Shown piece by piece: positions 30,001 to 38,383 of a stretch of DNA of 38,383 nt. This DNA is from Entamoeba invadens IP1 (Eukaryota > Evosea > Mastigamoebida > Endamoebidae), in assembly GCF_000330505.1 (NCBI RefSeq), contig NW_004440248.1:6448-44830 (forward strand), in the 5' to 3' direction. Numbering within the stretch: the first letter of the stretch is position 1; every line of letters begins with the position of its first letter. The notes under the pieces were generated by a model. It was not told the DNA's origin, made no database searches, and saw nothing but the letters and a program-made list of their open reading frames with translations. Made by a program: the position numbers and the translations under genes.

Positions 30001-32583
30001 TTGGCAGTGAGTGGATATCACACAACAAACAACAACACCGTTGAACGGTGTGAGAGTGAAGTGTGTGTCGTTTCAAATGGAGTTATCACTATTTTGAAAT
30101 GTAAAGAAAACAAATTGTTGATAGATGGTGTGTGTACAACTAATGCGATGTGTATAGTAATGTCGTATGGTGATTGTATCAAGTGTGATGCAAAACAACA
30201 CATCTCACATGGTATGTGTTCACAAAACAATCCAAATTGTGACAACCAAAATGGAGATATTTGCATTGTGTGTGACAACACCATCAACGTTGACGGTGTG
30301 TGCACAGACACCCAGTCAATTCATTGCAGTTCATTTGACAAAGTGTGTGTCACATGTGAGAGTGGTTATTACAAAGACGTTGATGGCTGCAAAGATAAAA
30401 CTGGTGCGTTGTCTTATTGCGATGTTGTCTCGTCACTCAACACCAAATGTGTCGAGTGTGAGTCCGATTACAACTTTGATGGAATTTTGTGTGTGCCACA
30501 AACACTTCCAAATGAGACCACCAAACAAACAACTAAAAACGAAGACACACAGACAGACAGCCACTGTGAAGTGAGCACCACAAAGGGGTGTCTGAGGTGT
30601 TTGAGTGGGTATTACCTCGCAGACCGGATGTGTGTGAAGTGTGAGTACCCCTGTGTCTACTGTTCAAATCAAACATTCTGCACAAAGTGTGACGACTACT
30701 CGTATGCAAACAGCAACGGCGTTTGCACCGAAATAAACGACCTTGTCAGTGTGTGTGACGTGTTGATGTCAACATATCGCGGGTGTGTAGTCTGCAAGGA
30801 GGGGTACCTGCGGTCATCTGATGGGTCAACGTGTATTAGTTGCGATGATTCGTGCAAGTCGTGCACAAACGAAGGGAACTGTGTTGTGTGCAATGAGGCA
30901 TTTTATCGTACGTCATCAAATGTCACCAAATTGTGTTCGCCACAAAGCGAGTTGACTTCGTGTGCTAACAAAACAACAGCTGGTTGTGTGCTATGCGAAG
31001 GTGGACACTATCTTTCCAACAATTTGTGTGTGAAGTGTCAAGACACGTGTACACAATGCAATGGTATCGATGAGTGCACTGACTGTGTGAAAGACAATGT
31101 ACTTGTGTCAGGTGTCTGTTCACACTACACAGCCATCGAGAACTGTGTTGATTCTGCCAACAACAAATGTTCAAAATGTGATGACAACTACAAGTTGAGT
31201 GACGACATGTTGAGTTGCATTCACACAACAAATTACGGCGTTGTAGTTGGCATTCCAATCGTCTCCGTGTTCATTATAGTACTCATTATCATTAGTATTA
31301 TAGTAATTATAATAGTCGTATTACAAAAGCGCAAAGAAACAAAGAAAATGGAGAATGTTTGTGTCTTTGAGATGAGTCGTTCAAACATCGCAATGAGTGT
31401 GTTAAATGACAACATTTTAACCAACAAAAAATCGCTGACATTTGATGACACCAGTGAAGTCATTCCCGTTGAAAAAGAGTCGCGTGAACTCCTCTGTGTT
31501 GGCAACAAAGGCAAAGGCATTTTGAAAGTCCAAATCACAACACGTGGTGGCTGCGACAAATACTCAATTCGCACAGAGCCGCAATTGGTGACTTTGAAGA
31601 AAGGCGAGGCGTGTGAATTTGAAATATTTGTGACGCCACACTGCACTATGAAATTACACGACGAGATGATGATAGTCACCATGGACATATTAAACAGTGA
31701 GACCACCACGCTGTCGATACCAATCATATTAAACACTGAAAACTCGACGAAATTGGATTACGACGAGTTGAAAGAAGACAAGAAACTTGGCGAAGGTTCG
31801 TTTGGAATTGTCTACAAAGGGACTTACAGAGGAAATGTTGTTGCTATTAAAAAGTTGAAAGAAGTTGGAGACAACAAAGGGTCGATGGAAGAATTTGAGA
31901 ATGAAGTATCAATGTTGGACAAATTCCGAAGTGAGTATATCGTCCACTTCTATGGCGCTGTTTCTATACCAAGTAAAGTGTGTATGGTCACCGAATTTGC
32001 TCAATATGGAAGTTTGAACGACTTGATTAAAAAGACGACACAAGAGATGCCACGATTTGCAGTGCGAGTCAAGTTGATGTTAGACGCATCAAAAGGCATT
32101 TCATATTTACATGAAAATAACATTTTACACAGAGACATCAAACCAGACAACTTCTTGGTGTTTTGCATAGACAATTCAATGAACGTGTCAGCAAAATTGA
32201 CTGATTTTGGGTCATCACGAAATGTCAACATGTTGACGACTAACATGACATTCACAAAAGGAATTGGAACACCAAAGTTCATGGCACCTGAAGTACTTGA
32301 AAGAGAGAAATATAAAAAGCCAGCTGATGTCTATTCATTTGCGATGACTATGTATGAGGCATTCACATGGGACTTTGCATTCAAAAATACGGATGTACAA
32401 TTCAAACACGCATGGAGTATAGCAGATTTCACATCGAGCGGAAAACGACTGCAAATACCAACATCGGTACCAGAGGAACTTAGCATTCTTATCCAACAAA
32501 GTTGGGAACATAACCCCAAAAAGAGACTTGAAATTAATAATGTCACTCAAAAACTTGAAGAGTTTTATAAAACAATTAATTAA
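27073..32583 (+). CDS. Transmembrane receptor-like protein kinase (TMK), CXXC-rich
   Basis: 1,836 residues from the Met at 27073, chosen because a signal peptide follows at once (MKLLFHLTKSMLCFV...TNA); an ATG 69 bp upstream would add a polar leader. The extracellular part is over 1,300 residues of cysteine-rich repeats. At first these are GCC2/GCC3-like units of about 15-18 residues (GTYSSSGSTSCTQC pattern), then longer CXXC units with the rhythm C..C....G.C..C. One membrane helix spans about 1389-1417 (GVVVGIPIVSVFIIVLIII...), followed by KRK. A juxtamembrane beta-rich stretch (about 1470-1555) precedes the kinase domain (about 1561-1836). The latter has GEGSFG (1573-1578), VAIKK (K1593), HRDIKPDN (D1688), DFGSS (D1711) and APE (1738-1740), so it should be active. 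The kinase resembles the tyrosine-kinase-like group. Entamoeba has large TMK families thought to sense the environment; the ligand is unknown. Confidence 0.95.
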   Translation: MKLLFHLTKSMLCFVTNTLLLILLTTKTNAATSCSSGQYLSGTTCYSCRAGTYSSGGTTISCTSCPSGSYSGSGASSCTKCSPGYFASSYGSSSCTKCSAGKYASGTGSTSCSNCAAGTYSGTGDSSCTKCSAGYYSGTGASTCIVCSAGTYSLSGSSKCTNCNAGTFSSSNGASTCSTCFAGTYSSSGSTSCTQCTAGTYSSSTGAASCKPCNAGYYSDNGAVTCTGCTGGYYSVSLGSAKCTTCAAGTRSEYPTSSTKCVTCGRGTYSSSGSAYCTDCRAGTYADEQASSSCKTCADGFYSTTGSSTCVQCVSTSCKACSITTGECTSCNVGYSYDSSNKNCSMCPASYYSSGGTSLCSKCATGYYSLGGSSGCIKCSTSCKTCDQTNGNCLSCYDGYFMNGKMCDTCSAGTYQSGGSCVTCPDMQYSLAGSTTCKSCSSTCLNCDKTNGYCTSCESGMGITTNTCSVCSAGTYSVANKCEKCSFGMYSSSPKSLQCSTCADGTYASTTGSTSCKTCNVLCQGPCERTSGKCVACVSGAVYLNGVCSLCNSGTMANQTTNNCDTCKAGTYAGEGYSECKSCGEMTYSTAGSPSCQQCDSKCDGCDATNGYCVNCVIGYGLASGKCAICPKGTYYMSSVCQSCGEMAYQDVVGQTTCKLCDSSCASCNATDGKCLTCAAGYGFYNGVCTLCGDLTYSEGGVLQCQQCSTECKKCDRKSGACTSCEVGNKRVDNSCVSCAPSGYCDLCTDETSDGICVSCEDGFYLNESVDCQPCGDIHNDCLTCSKTTKLCLSCAGNMISTGTSCVACEVGMVKVTETMCNYSYNVIPKCQIADYVNNQHICTTCFAPYVTSIDLKACNLGYTTTTYFNIDDHQSHTNMVGCINQIDTTCYLCDTTMLLNGVCNEMNEKCETYSQHGCDKCVSDVITSNNNCVVNTNCKYEINRESGTECLYCVDDVLCGKAKQNCGISHNEYCYLAVSGYHTTNNNTVERCESEVCVVSNGVITILKCKENKLLIDGVCTTNAMCIVMSYGDCIKCDAKQHISHGMCSQNNPNCDNQNGDICIVCDNTINVDGVCTDTQSIHCSSFDKVCVTCESGYYKDVDGCKDKTGALSYCDVVSSLNTKCVECESDYNFDGILCVPQTLPNETTKQTTKNEDTQTDSHCEVSTTKGCLRCLSGYYLADRMCVKCEYPCVYCSNQTFCTKCDDYSYANSNGVCTEINDLVSVCDVLMSTYRGCVVCKEGYLRSSDGSTCISCDDSCKSCTNEGNCVVCNEAFYRTSSNVTKLCSPQSELTSCANKTTAGCVLCEGGHYLSNNLCVKCQDTCTQCNGIDECTDCVKDNVLVSGVCSHYTAIENCVDSANNKCSKCDDNYKLSDDMLSCIHTTNYGVVVGIPIVSVFIIVLIIISIIVIIIVVLQKRKETKKMENVCVFEMSRSNIAMSVLNDNILTNKKSLTFDDTSEVIPVEKESRELLCVGNKGKGILKVQITTRGGCDKYSIRTEPQLVTLKKGEACEFEIFVTPHCTMKLHDEMMIVTMDILNSETTTLSIPIILNTENSTKLDYDELKEDKKLGEGSFGIVYKGTYRGNVVAIKKLKEVGDNKGSMEEFENEVSMLDKFRSEYIVHFYGAVSIPSKVCMVTEFAQYGSLNDLIKKTTQEMPRFAVRVKLMLDASKGISYLHENNILHRDIKPDNFLVFCIDNSMNVSAKLTDFGSSRNVNMLTTNMTFTKGIGTPKFMAPEVLEREKYKKPADVYSFAMTMYEAFTWDFAFKNTDVQFKHAWSIADFTSSGKRLQIPTSVPEELSILIQQSWEHNPKKRLEINNVTQKLEEFYKTIN

Positions 32584-32861
32584 TATACAGTATTCGAACG
32601 TATTTATTTTATGAAAATAATGTTTATGTGTTTATTTTATAAGTAAAAATTATAATCTCAATTATTACCACAATAGTAATTATAATAATATTTAATATTA
32701 TAATTAATAATAATTATAATAAAAATTTAATGTTAAAACATCACACGAAATATTTGATGTTTTTCAAATAAGTGTTTTTGATTGTTACAATGAAGAGAAT
32801 TTGTTTGGAATGTGATTTGCAGACTTGTTTAAATATTACTAAATTTTATCGTAAAGTCATT

Positions 32862-33372
32862 CCGAACAAGTGTGCAACTTTATTTTTTCTTTGTTTTTTA
32901 CTCACAACAAAAGGGAAACTCTATTTTTCAACAATAACGAAAACAATAACAAAAAGTAGAATCAAGTTATAAATCAACATAAAATATAACTCGATATTTA
33001 AATGATAAGTTCAACTGCTTGTTCTAATAAAAAACATTGGAATTCAAGAATTACAATTGTTATACCAAACGAATAAAACAGTTTTGTATATCGATTGTGG
33101 ATGGCGCAGATGTTAAACATCTCGTTTATAAAAAAGAAAATAATGAGAAAAGCCAATTCGTGTGATTCAAAGACTCTCTCGCTGCAAAATTACGGTAAAC
33201 AAAAGGCAGTTAAATGGTGCAACCCAAAAAACTAATTTAGAAAAATGTGCAACTTAAGTTATAGTTTAGTTATGGTATTTTAATTAGAGTAATAGTTTTA
33301 AAGAAATTTGTTTGTGTTTTCTTGTTTTGTTTCATAAAATTATATAATTATTTTTTTTTATAATTATACTAA
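32862..33372 (-). repeat. Dispersed GTTGCAC-rich repeat, copy B (inverted partner of 1-520)
   Basis: The inverse of this segment aligns with 1-520 along its full length, including the two AAAGTTGCAC decamers and GGGTTGCACC, with scattered substitutions. The two copies lie about 32.3 kb apart in opposite orientation. The short open frame crossing its right half (32772-32972) depends on repeat sequence and is not called a gene. Confidence 0.8.
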
Positions 33373-33377
33373 AAACA

Positions 33378-33430
33378 AAGTTGCACTGACACGTCAAAGT
33401 TGCACGGTTTAATTAATGACTTTATATAGA
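33378..33430 (+). repeat. Fragmentary extra ends of the GTTGCAC repeat
   Basis: CAAAGTTGCAC occurs twice (about 33377 and 33398). The second is followed nine bases later by AATGACTTTATAT, the same combination found at 490-522 next to copy A. These look like remnants of repeat ends lying next to copy B. Confidence 0.5.
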
Positions 33431-33796
33431 TGTTCGCATAGAAACAATAAGATTAAGAGAACACCAAGTAACAAAATTTACATTTTATTTTAATTGCATT
33501 TAAAAATGTTAATAAATAATGCAAACATATCATATTCTCAAATTTTTTTAATTACTTTGGGTTACAAAAAAAGACCAATTTTTGTAATGAAATATTGGCT
33601 GTTAAAAAGTGGTTTTCACATCATATTTTTTTGAATATATGTGCAATATATTTTGTGATATTTTGGGGGTTATATTCATTGTTTTTTTTGACAATTCTAA
33701 TCAAATTTTAGTTTTGTTATCTAATTCAAACTTTAATTAATTAGAAAAAGTTTTTTGTTTTATTTACTACTATTAAATTAAGTTATGTATTTATTT

Positions 33797-34039
33797 TTAA
33801 ACAATATTATATTTGTTAAAACGACAATTCAATTGTAAATTATTAAAATATTGTGGTTTCTTGAAATTGTTTAATTTTAATATTTCAGCGACAAACTCTG
33901 CTATTTTCCAAAGAAAATATAAAGATTCTCTGTTATAGACATCTACCCATTCAAAACACTCACACGTGGTAATTCCAAATGAAAACACATCAACCGTCTT
34001 TTTATATTTTTATTGTTTCAACACATCAGGCGCAATGTA
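33797..34039 (-). pseudogene. Relic of a second transmembrane-kinase gene (kinase C-lobe)
   Basis: From 34039 on the minus strand: YIAPDVLKQ, TAA, KYKKTVDVFSFGITTCECFE, then WVDVYNRESLYFLWKIAEFVA. This is the kinase segment from the APE motif (here APD) through the subdomain IX 'DV[YF]SFG' motif and beyond. The intact neighbour has FMAPEVLEREKYKKPADVYS at the same place. One in-frame stop follows LKQ, upstream kinase motifs are absent, and the sequence degenerates after AEFVA to a stop at 33797. It differs from the intact gene in the lobe after SFG, so it derives from another family member rather than from local duplication of that gene. Confidence 0.78.
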
Positions 34040-34504
34040 AATATATAATTCGATATATAATTCGAATATTATCCCGATATTTTCCAATTTTCATTGACCA
34101 AAAAGCCCAGGACAAAGTTGGCGACGTGACAACGGTTTCCGAATCACTCTAGTAATGTTGTTTAAATACATTCGGTTTTTTGAGTAAATTTAAACCAAAA
34201 TAATTAAAACGATAGTTAAATAATATTACTTTGTAAATATATCTCGTATACATATAATTCTCAACAAAAGGTTATAAAGTGAGAACGCCAACCAACTATA
34301 TAATTACACAACTAATATAATATTATTTTATTATATGTTATAAATAGTAAAATTCAATAAAATGTCAACTTTTTTCAATGTTAGTTGCAAAACATCAAAA
34401 CATTGACACACTTTTCCAAAAATTCATATTATCCACACAAAAATATCAAGGTTGTGACTATGTAAAAAAAGAAGACAAAAAATAAATTGTTCAAATGTTA
34501 AAAA
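34040..34504. other. Intergenic spacer
   Basis: AT-rich. ATATATAATTCGA is repeated at about 34042 and 34053. No gene seen, although the last 70 bases (YQGCDYVKKEDKK in one frame) may be the decayed 5' part of the following pseudogene. Confidence 0.35.
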
Positions 34505-34964
34505 ATGTGTTTGCTATGGGATTGCTATAAATACGACACACAAAAAATGGTACTAAAAATTGTTAATCTTATCTGTAGATTTAGTTTTGACGATTTTGTT
34601 GTAACTCAAAAGAAGCTTGTTTTAAGTGAAATATTCGAAAGAATGACGGCAGAGAATATCACAAAATGGGTACTGGACGCACCAAACTTTTTTTATGCTT
34701 CACTTGTAAAGTATGTGTTTTGCACAAGTGATGGATGTACTCAAATGGTTGGTAGAAAATGAGGGGTTTCAACACTTATTGGTATTATGAAACAGAATCC
34801 CATAAAAGAACACATTGAAAAAAGTATCAAGGAAATGGCGAGTGCATCAACGCTTAAAACTTATATACCACATTACTGTTTTGCCATTGATTAAACTTGG
34901 CTGAAAAATTTCTTTGAAATACAGCAGACGGAAGAGTTCTTTTTGGCGATTTTCAAAGTGTTAT
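34505..34964 (+). pseudogene. Unknown gene, two in-frame stops, cut by a transposable element
   Basis: A single frame is coding-like throughout: MCLLWDCYKYDTQKMVLKIV...FSFDDFVVTQKKLVLSEIFE...NFFYASLVKYVFC...QMVGRK, TGA at 34760-34762, then GVSTLIGIMKQNPIKEHIEK...TYIPHYCFAID, TAA, then TWLKNFFEIQQTEEFFLAIF, KVLY. There it runs into the terminal repeat of the element at 34966. Keeping the same frame across two stops argues for point mutations in a former gene. The predicted product is mostly helical, like a HEAT/ARM-type or regulatory-subunit protein, but I cannot assign it. The 5' end is uncertain; a frameshift near 34525 is possible. Confidence 0.5.
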
Positions 34965-34965
34965 A

Positions 34966-35926
34966 CAGTCGATACTCTATCGGATTGGAATGATGGGAAA
35001 ATGGTTTTTCCCAAGGATTGGAAAATAAAAAGAAAATTTTATTTTTAATTTTTATATTTTTTGGCATTATTCATTTCTTTTGACAAAAACATAATTTAAA
35101 AACGTAAAATGAATATTTTAACAGAACAATAATAAGAGACAAGTGTAAACATATGAATTTATTTGTCATTATTCATATTTTAATTTGTATGTTAAAAACA
35201 CATAAACACATAATGGATTTATTATTGTAGTATCTATTACAATACTTAATATCTTAAATCAAAAAAATTCTCGATATTAAGCAGATAAAAAACAGATACA
35301 GTCTGTCTTTAAACGTTATCTGGTACCTTTTGAAACATAAATATTGGCATATTTTGGAAAGCCGTCTTTAAAATCCATCTCAATCGTTTTGTTTTTTTCA
35401 CTTTTTACTTAATGCTTAATGTTTTGACAAAATTAAAGCTATTTTATGTCCACCAGATGACGTTAAAAGACTGACTATATTAGAAATTGCGAATAGATAT
35501 AATTGTGGTTTAAATGCTTATTCTGTAATATGTAATAATTGTGATTATTTTAATAAAAACTTGTGTTCAACTTATTAGTGAACACTAAGTTGTACACCAA
35601 GTTTTATATTATTATTATAATAAATCTGTTCTTTGCAATTATTATATTTTATTGTTATAATTTTGGTTTTACGATTTTGACAAATCAAATGCATTTATCA
35701 CCAAAAAATTACTCGTTTATATAGATTGCCAAATTCTTGATTTCAATACTATTAAGTTAGTTTTTTTTATTCACAAAACCAAAAAAGTAAAAAAGAAAAT
35801 AAGATTGTATTACGCTATTAAGTACTAATTATACGGGTTTTATATTTATAAAATCGGATTGGAACAAGTTTTGATTGGATATAAAACCAAATCCAATAGA
35901 ATACCAATCCGATAGAGTATCGACTG
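34966..35926. mobile_element. 961-bp non-autonomous Tc1/mariner-type element with perfect 23-bp TIRs
   Basis: Left end CAGTCGATACTCTATCGG (from 34966) and right end CCGATAGAGTATCGACTG (to 35926) are exact inverses over 23 bp. TA flanks both sides (34964-34965 and 35927-35928), which is the Tc1/mariner/pogo target duplication. A further ATCGGATTGG and its inverse lie just inside the right end (about 35853 and 35904). There is no transposase. The only internal frame of note is 35420-35578, 52 codons without ATG (PPDDVKRLTILEIANRY, then NCGLNAYSVICNNC), which could be a captured or residual fragment. Confidence 0.88.
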
Positions 35927-35928
35927 TA

Positions 35929-38383
35929 AATTTTGATATTTTTTGTTTATCAAATTAAACAAATATACCACATAAAACAATTTAATATGAATAATAACAT
36001 TTCTTGAATGTATGCATGCAAGTTTTTTATTGAATTCGTTTTTTTATTTGATTTATATAAATAAAAAAATGTTTACATTTACACATTATTCTTTATTTTT
36101 ACTTTATATATAATGAAACAAAAAACATTCTATATTGTAATTACTTTAATAAATTGTATAAATTCAAATTTGTCTGTTATTTGAAGCAGGGTATCCCAAA
36201 ATAAGCTATTGAGCCCAAATCTGCAGAATTTTATATGAAAAAAATTGTTTTTATTTTTTTTAATGCAAACAGGCGGGAAAAAATACCCAAAGATTGTTTT
36301 TTAAATGAAAAAAAATATTTCCCGTTTTTTTGTAAGTTGGTTGATTTGAAAATATTTGGCAGAAAAAAAACGATGGAAAATGCAAAAGAAAAAAATATAA
36401 TTAGAATTGGAATAAAAAACAAAGAGGAAAAAAGATCATTTTGGTTAAAAAAAACTAAAGACTTTTTAAAAATTAAATGTCAAATAAAAAATGAAATGTG
36501 TAAAAAATAGAAAAATACTGTTTTTAAAGAACAACTCCTTTAATGATATCATACCAAAAAACAAACATCGTTATTAGTGATCAAAAATCAATTCAACACT
36601 TATATGTCTTATCAAATATCATGTTGTTTATTACAGACAATTAAGATCGTAAAACAACAAATTTTATACTCTGTTTTTAATGGTAACAATTGTTTTGTGT
36701 TTTTAAAATAAAGTATTTGCTTTTCAGTTTAAGAACATGTACATATATGACAAACTTTATTTAAATTGTCTATTTAATTAAAGTTTGTCTTCTATTTATT
36801 GGATAATATGGTGTTGATAATTATTATAAGTTACAAACAAAGATATTTTCCTTTAAATAATGCGTTATTTCAAAATATATTTTTGTAATCATATTGAATT
36901 AGAAACTATTTTACATATAAAAAAACATTGATTTAATTTTTAATTACTATTCGCCGATACAGAAACAAATGTACATATGATGAATTGTAGAATTAGGTTC
37001 TTTTCGAAACACTGTCATATAAAAAAATTAAAAAAACATTCACCTTTGACATACTTTGTTTTGATTATTACCACACCATTTTTTAATTAAAAAACTCATT
37101 AAGCAACACAAATTATTAACAATAATTGTTAAAACAAATTCATTTTTTTGTTTAAATCCAAATACATTTGAAAATGAGTATTCATGTATAAAAATTTAAT
37201 AATAAAGAGCACCACAAAATTGTCGTACATTAGAAAATAGTCTTACAAGTTGTTTTATATTATTTTTCTTTATAAAGTCGGGTTATTATTTTTTCAAAAC
37301 CCATTTTTTTCCTGATTGTTTAGCCAAATTCTATAAGTGAAAAAACAATCCAGATTTTTTAGTTTGTTTGATACTAAAATCACGAGTGTAAAACAATTTT
37401 CTTGCTGTACGACTTTTTTCTGTTGGTATTTATTTTTTAAATGTTGTGACATGTTATTTAAAAATGATTACACACAAAAAAATATTATCTATTAAAATCA
37501 TACTTGTGTTTATCAAGTGATTTAATATTAACACTTTCATAATTATCAATATGTAAAACATATATAAACATTTCCTAATGATAGTTGAAAATCATTCAAA
37601 AAATAATCATTATAATAATATTCCAATAAAAAATTAAACAATTGATTCAAACATCAATCTACATTTTCAAGATTGGATGATTAAATATTAAAACTTTTCG
37701 TATTTTCATGTGTAAACAAGTAATTTGAGGTTAAAACATAAAATACCACATAATTAATTTAGATCATTAAAACAGACAATTTTTTGAGTTGAAAACAATA
37801 TATTTGTTTATGTTCAGTATATTGTGTCATTGAACAGTTACTAACCGTTATGTATAATAACATTTTTATAAAATTTAGAAAAGAAGACTTTAAACAAAAA
37901 CAACAAAAAAACATTAATATTTGGTTATTTTAATTGATTTTAAAAATTGCTTTTTAATTATATACATTTTATTTATTAATTGATTGTGTTTTTAATCATT
38001 TTTAAAACATACAGTTAAAACAATATTGACAATAAACAGAGAATTATTTTTTTGTTGAGTAAAATTAGATAACAATTTAACTCAAATCATTAATTAGATA
38101 AATAATATTATTGAAAAATATATAAGACAGAATTAATAGATAATAACATAATTTTTCAGAGTATTGTTCTTAAAACATTATTTGAATAACACAAAAAAGA
38201 ACGATATTTGAAAAATCTTTATATTATTCAAAGAAAATTGTTTATGTTCTGTTTTAACATTTAAAAATTATTACTGGTATTTAATTTTGAGACTAAATTT
38301 TATATTATAAGATGTTTAAAAGTTTTATGATATGTGTAATGAAATACAACATTTAATTTACACATTACAATTAAAGTATTTTG
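35929..38383. other. AT-rich stretch without convincing genes
   Basis: No supported gene. A 91-codon frame at 36235-36510 is almost entirely K/F/N/I/E in a purine-rich tract with a counter-frame on the other strand, so I consider it chance. CAGGGTATCCC at about 36187 resembles a hAT terminus, but I find no partner downstream. The rest is low-complexity A/T. Confidence 0.4.

Noticed and set aside
36185..36200. CAGGGTATCCC as a hAT terminus
   Set aside because: No inverted partner or transposase was found within the remaining 2.2 kb.
36235..36510. 91-codon Lys/Phe/Asn-rich frame
   Set aside because: Composition follows the local A-rich strand, a comparable frame exists on the opposite strand, and no motif is visible.
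1..38383. tRNA, rRNA and CRISPR-type arrays
   Set aside because: No cloverleaf-capable segments with conserved tRNA boxes, no rRNA-like G+C islands and no regularly spaced repeats were seen. The tandem arrays present are simple A/T repeats.

Overview
The window looks like gene-poor nuclear DNA of an Entamoeba species, most likely E. invadens or a close relative. The evidence is very high A+T, intronless genes, an intact CXXC-rich transmembrane kinase of the type expanded in Entamoeba, BspA-like leucine-rich-repeat genes, and many DNA transposons of the hAT, Tc1/mariner and pogo types. Among well-studied Entamoeba, that abundance of DNA transposons fits E. invadens better than E. histolytica, which is dominated by LINEs and SINEs. 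The species name is an inference; the genus is well supported.

Layout. 1-520: one arm of a dispersed GTTGCAC-rich repeat, whose inverted partner lies at 32862-33372. 523-2793: degraded hAT transposon. 3327-5201: intact BspA-like LRR gene. 5200-12600: transposon and gene graveyard, with an unassigned relic (6071-6290), a Tc1-like transposase pseudogene (6503-7582), another unassigned relic (8120-8430), a small inverted-repeat element (8559-8996) and a second hAT pseudogene (9276-10170). 12626-14315: pogo/Fot-like DD35D transposase pseudogene. 15478-16640: third hAT pseudogene beside a 100-N assembly gap. 17225-17428: unassigned relic. 18355-18528: MITE. 19017-19874: gene for a secreted, probably GPI-anchored protein. 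20712-20893: pogo-type MITE. 20971-21300: relic of an LRR gene. 21314-21675: broken unknown gene. 22781-23350: Cys-rich/Pro-Gln-rich protein gene. 23493-25481: apparently intact Tc1/mariner-superfamily transposon with 284-bp terminal inverted repeats and a 446-codon transposase. 27073-32583: giant transmembrane kinase. 33797-34039: kinase-domain relic of a second kinase. 34505-34964: unknown pseudogene interrupted by a 961-bp inverted-repeat element. 35929-38383: no convincing gene.

Only five genes look intact: the LRR protein, the putative surface protein, the Cys-rich protein, the mariner-like transposase and the transmembrane kinase. They do not form a pathway, but two are putative cell-surface components (kinase, GPI-type protein). 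The rest records repeated DNA-transposon insertion and decay of members of expanded host gene families (LRR, kinase). The most striking single item is the long-TIR mariner-like element: its two 284-bp arms differ at one base, so it is probably young and possibly mobile.
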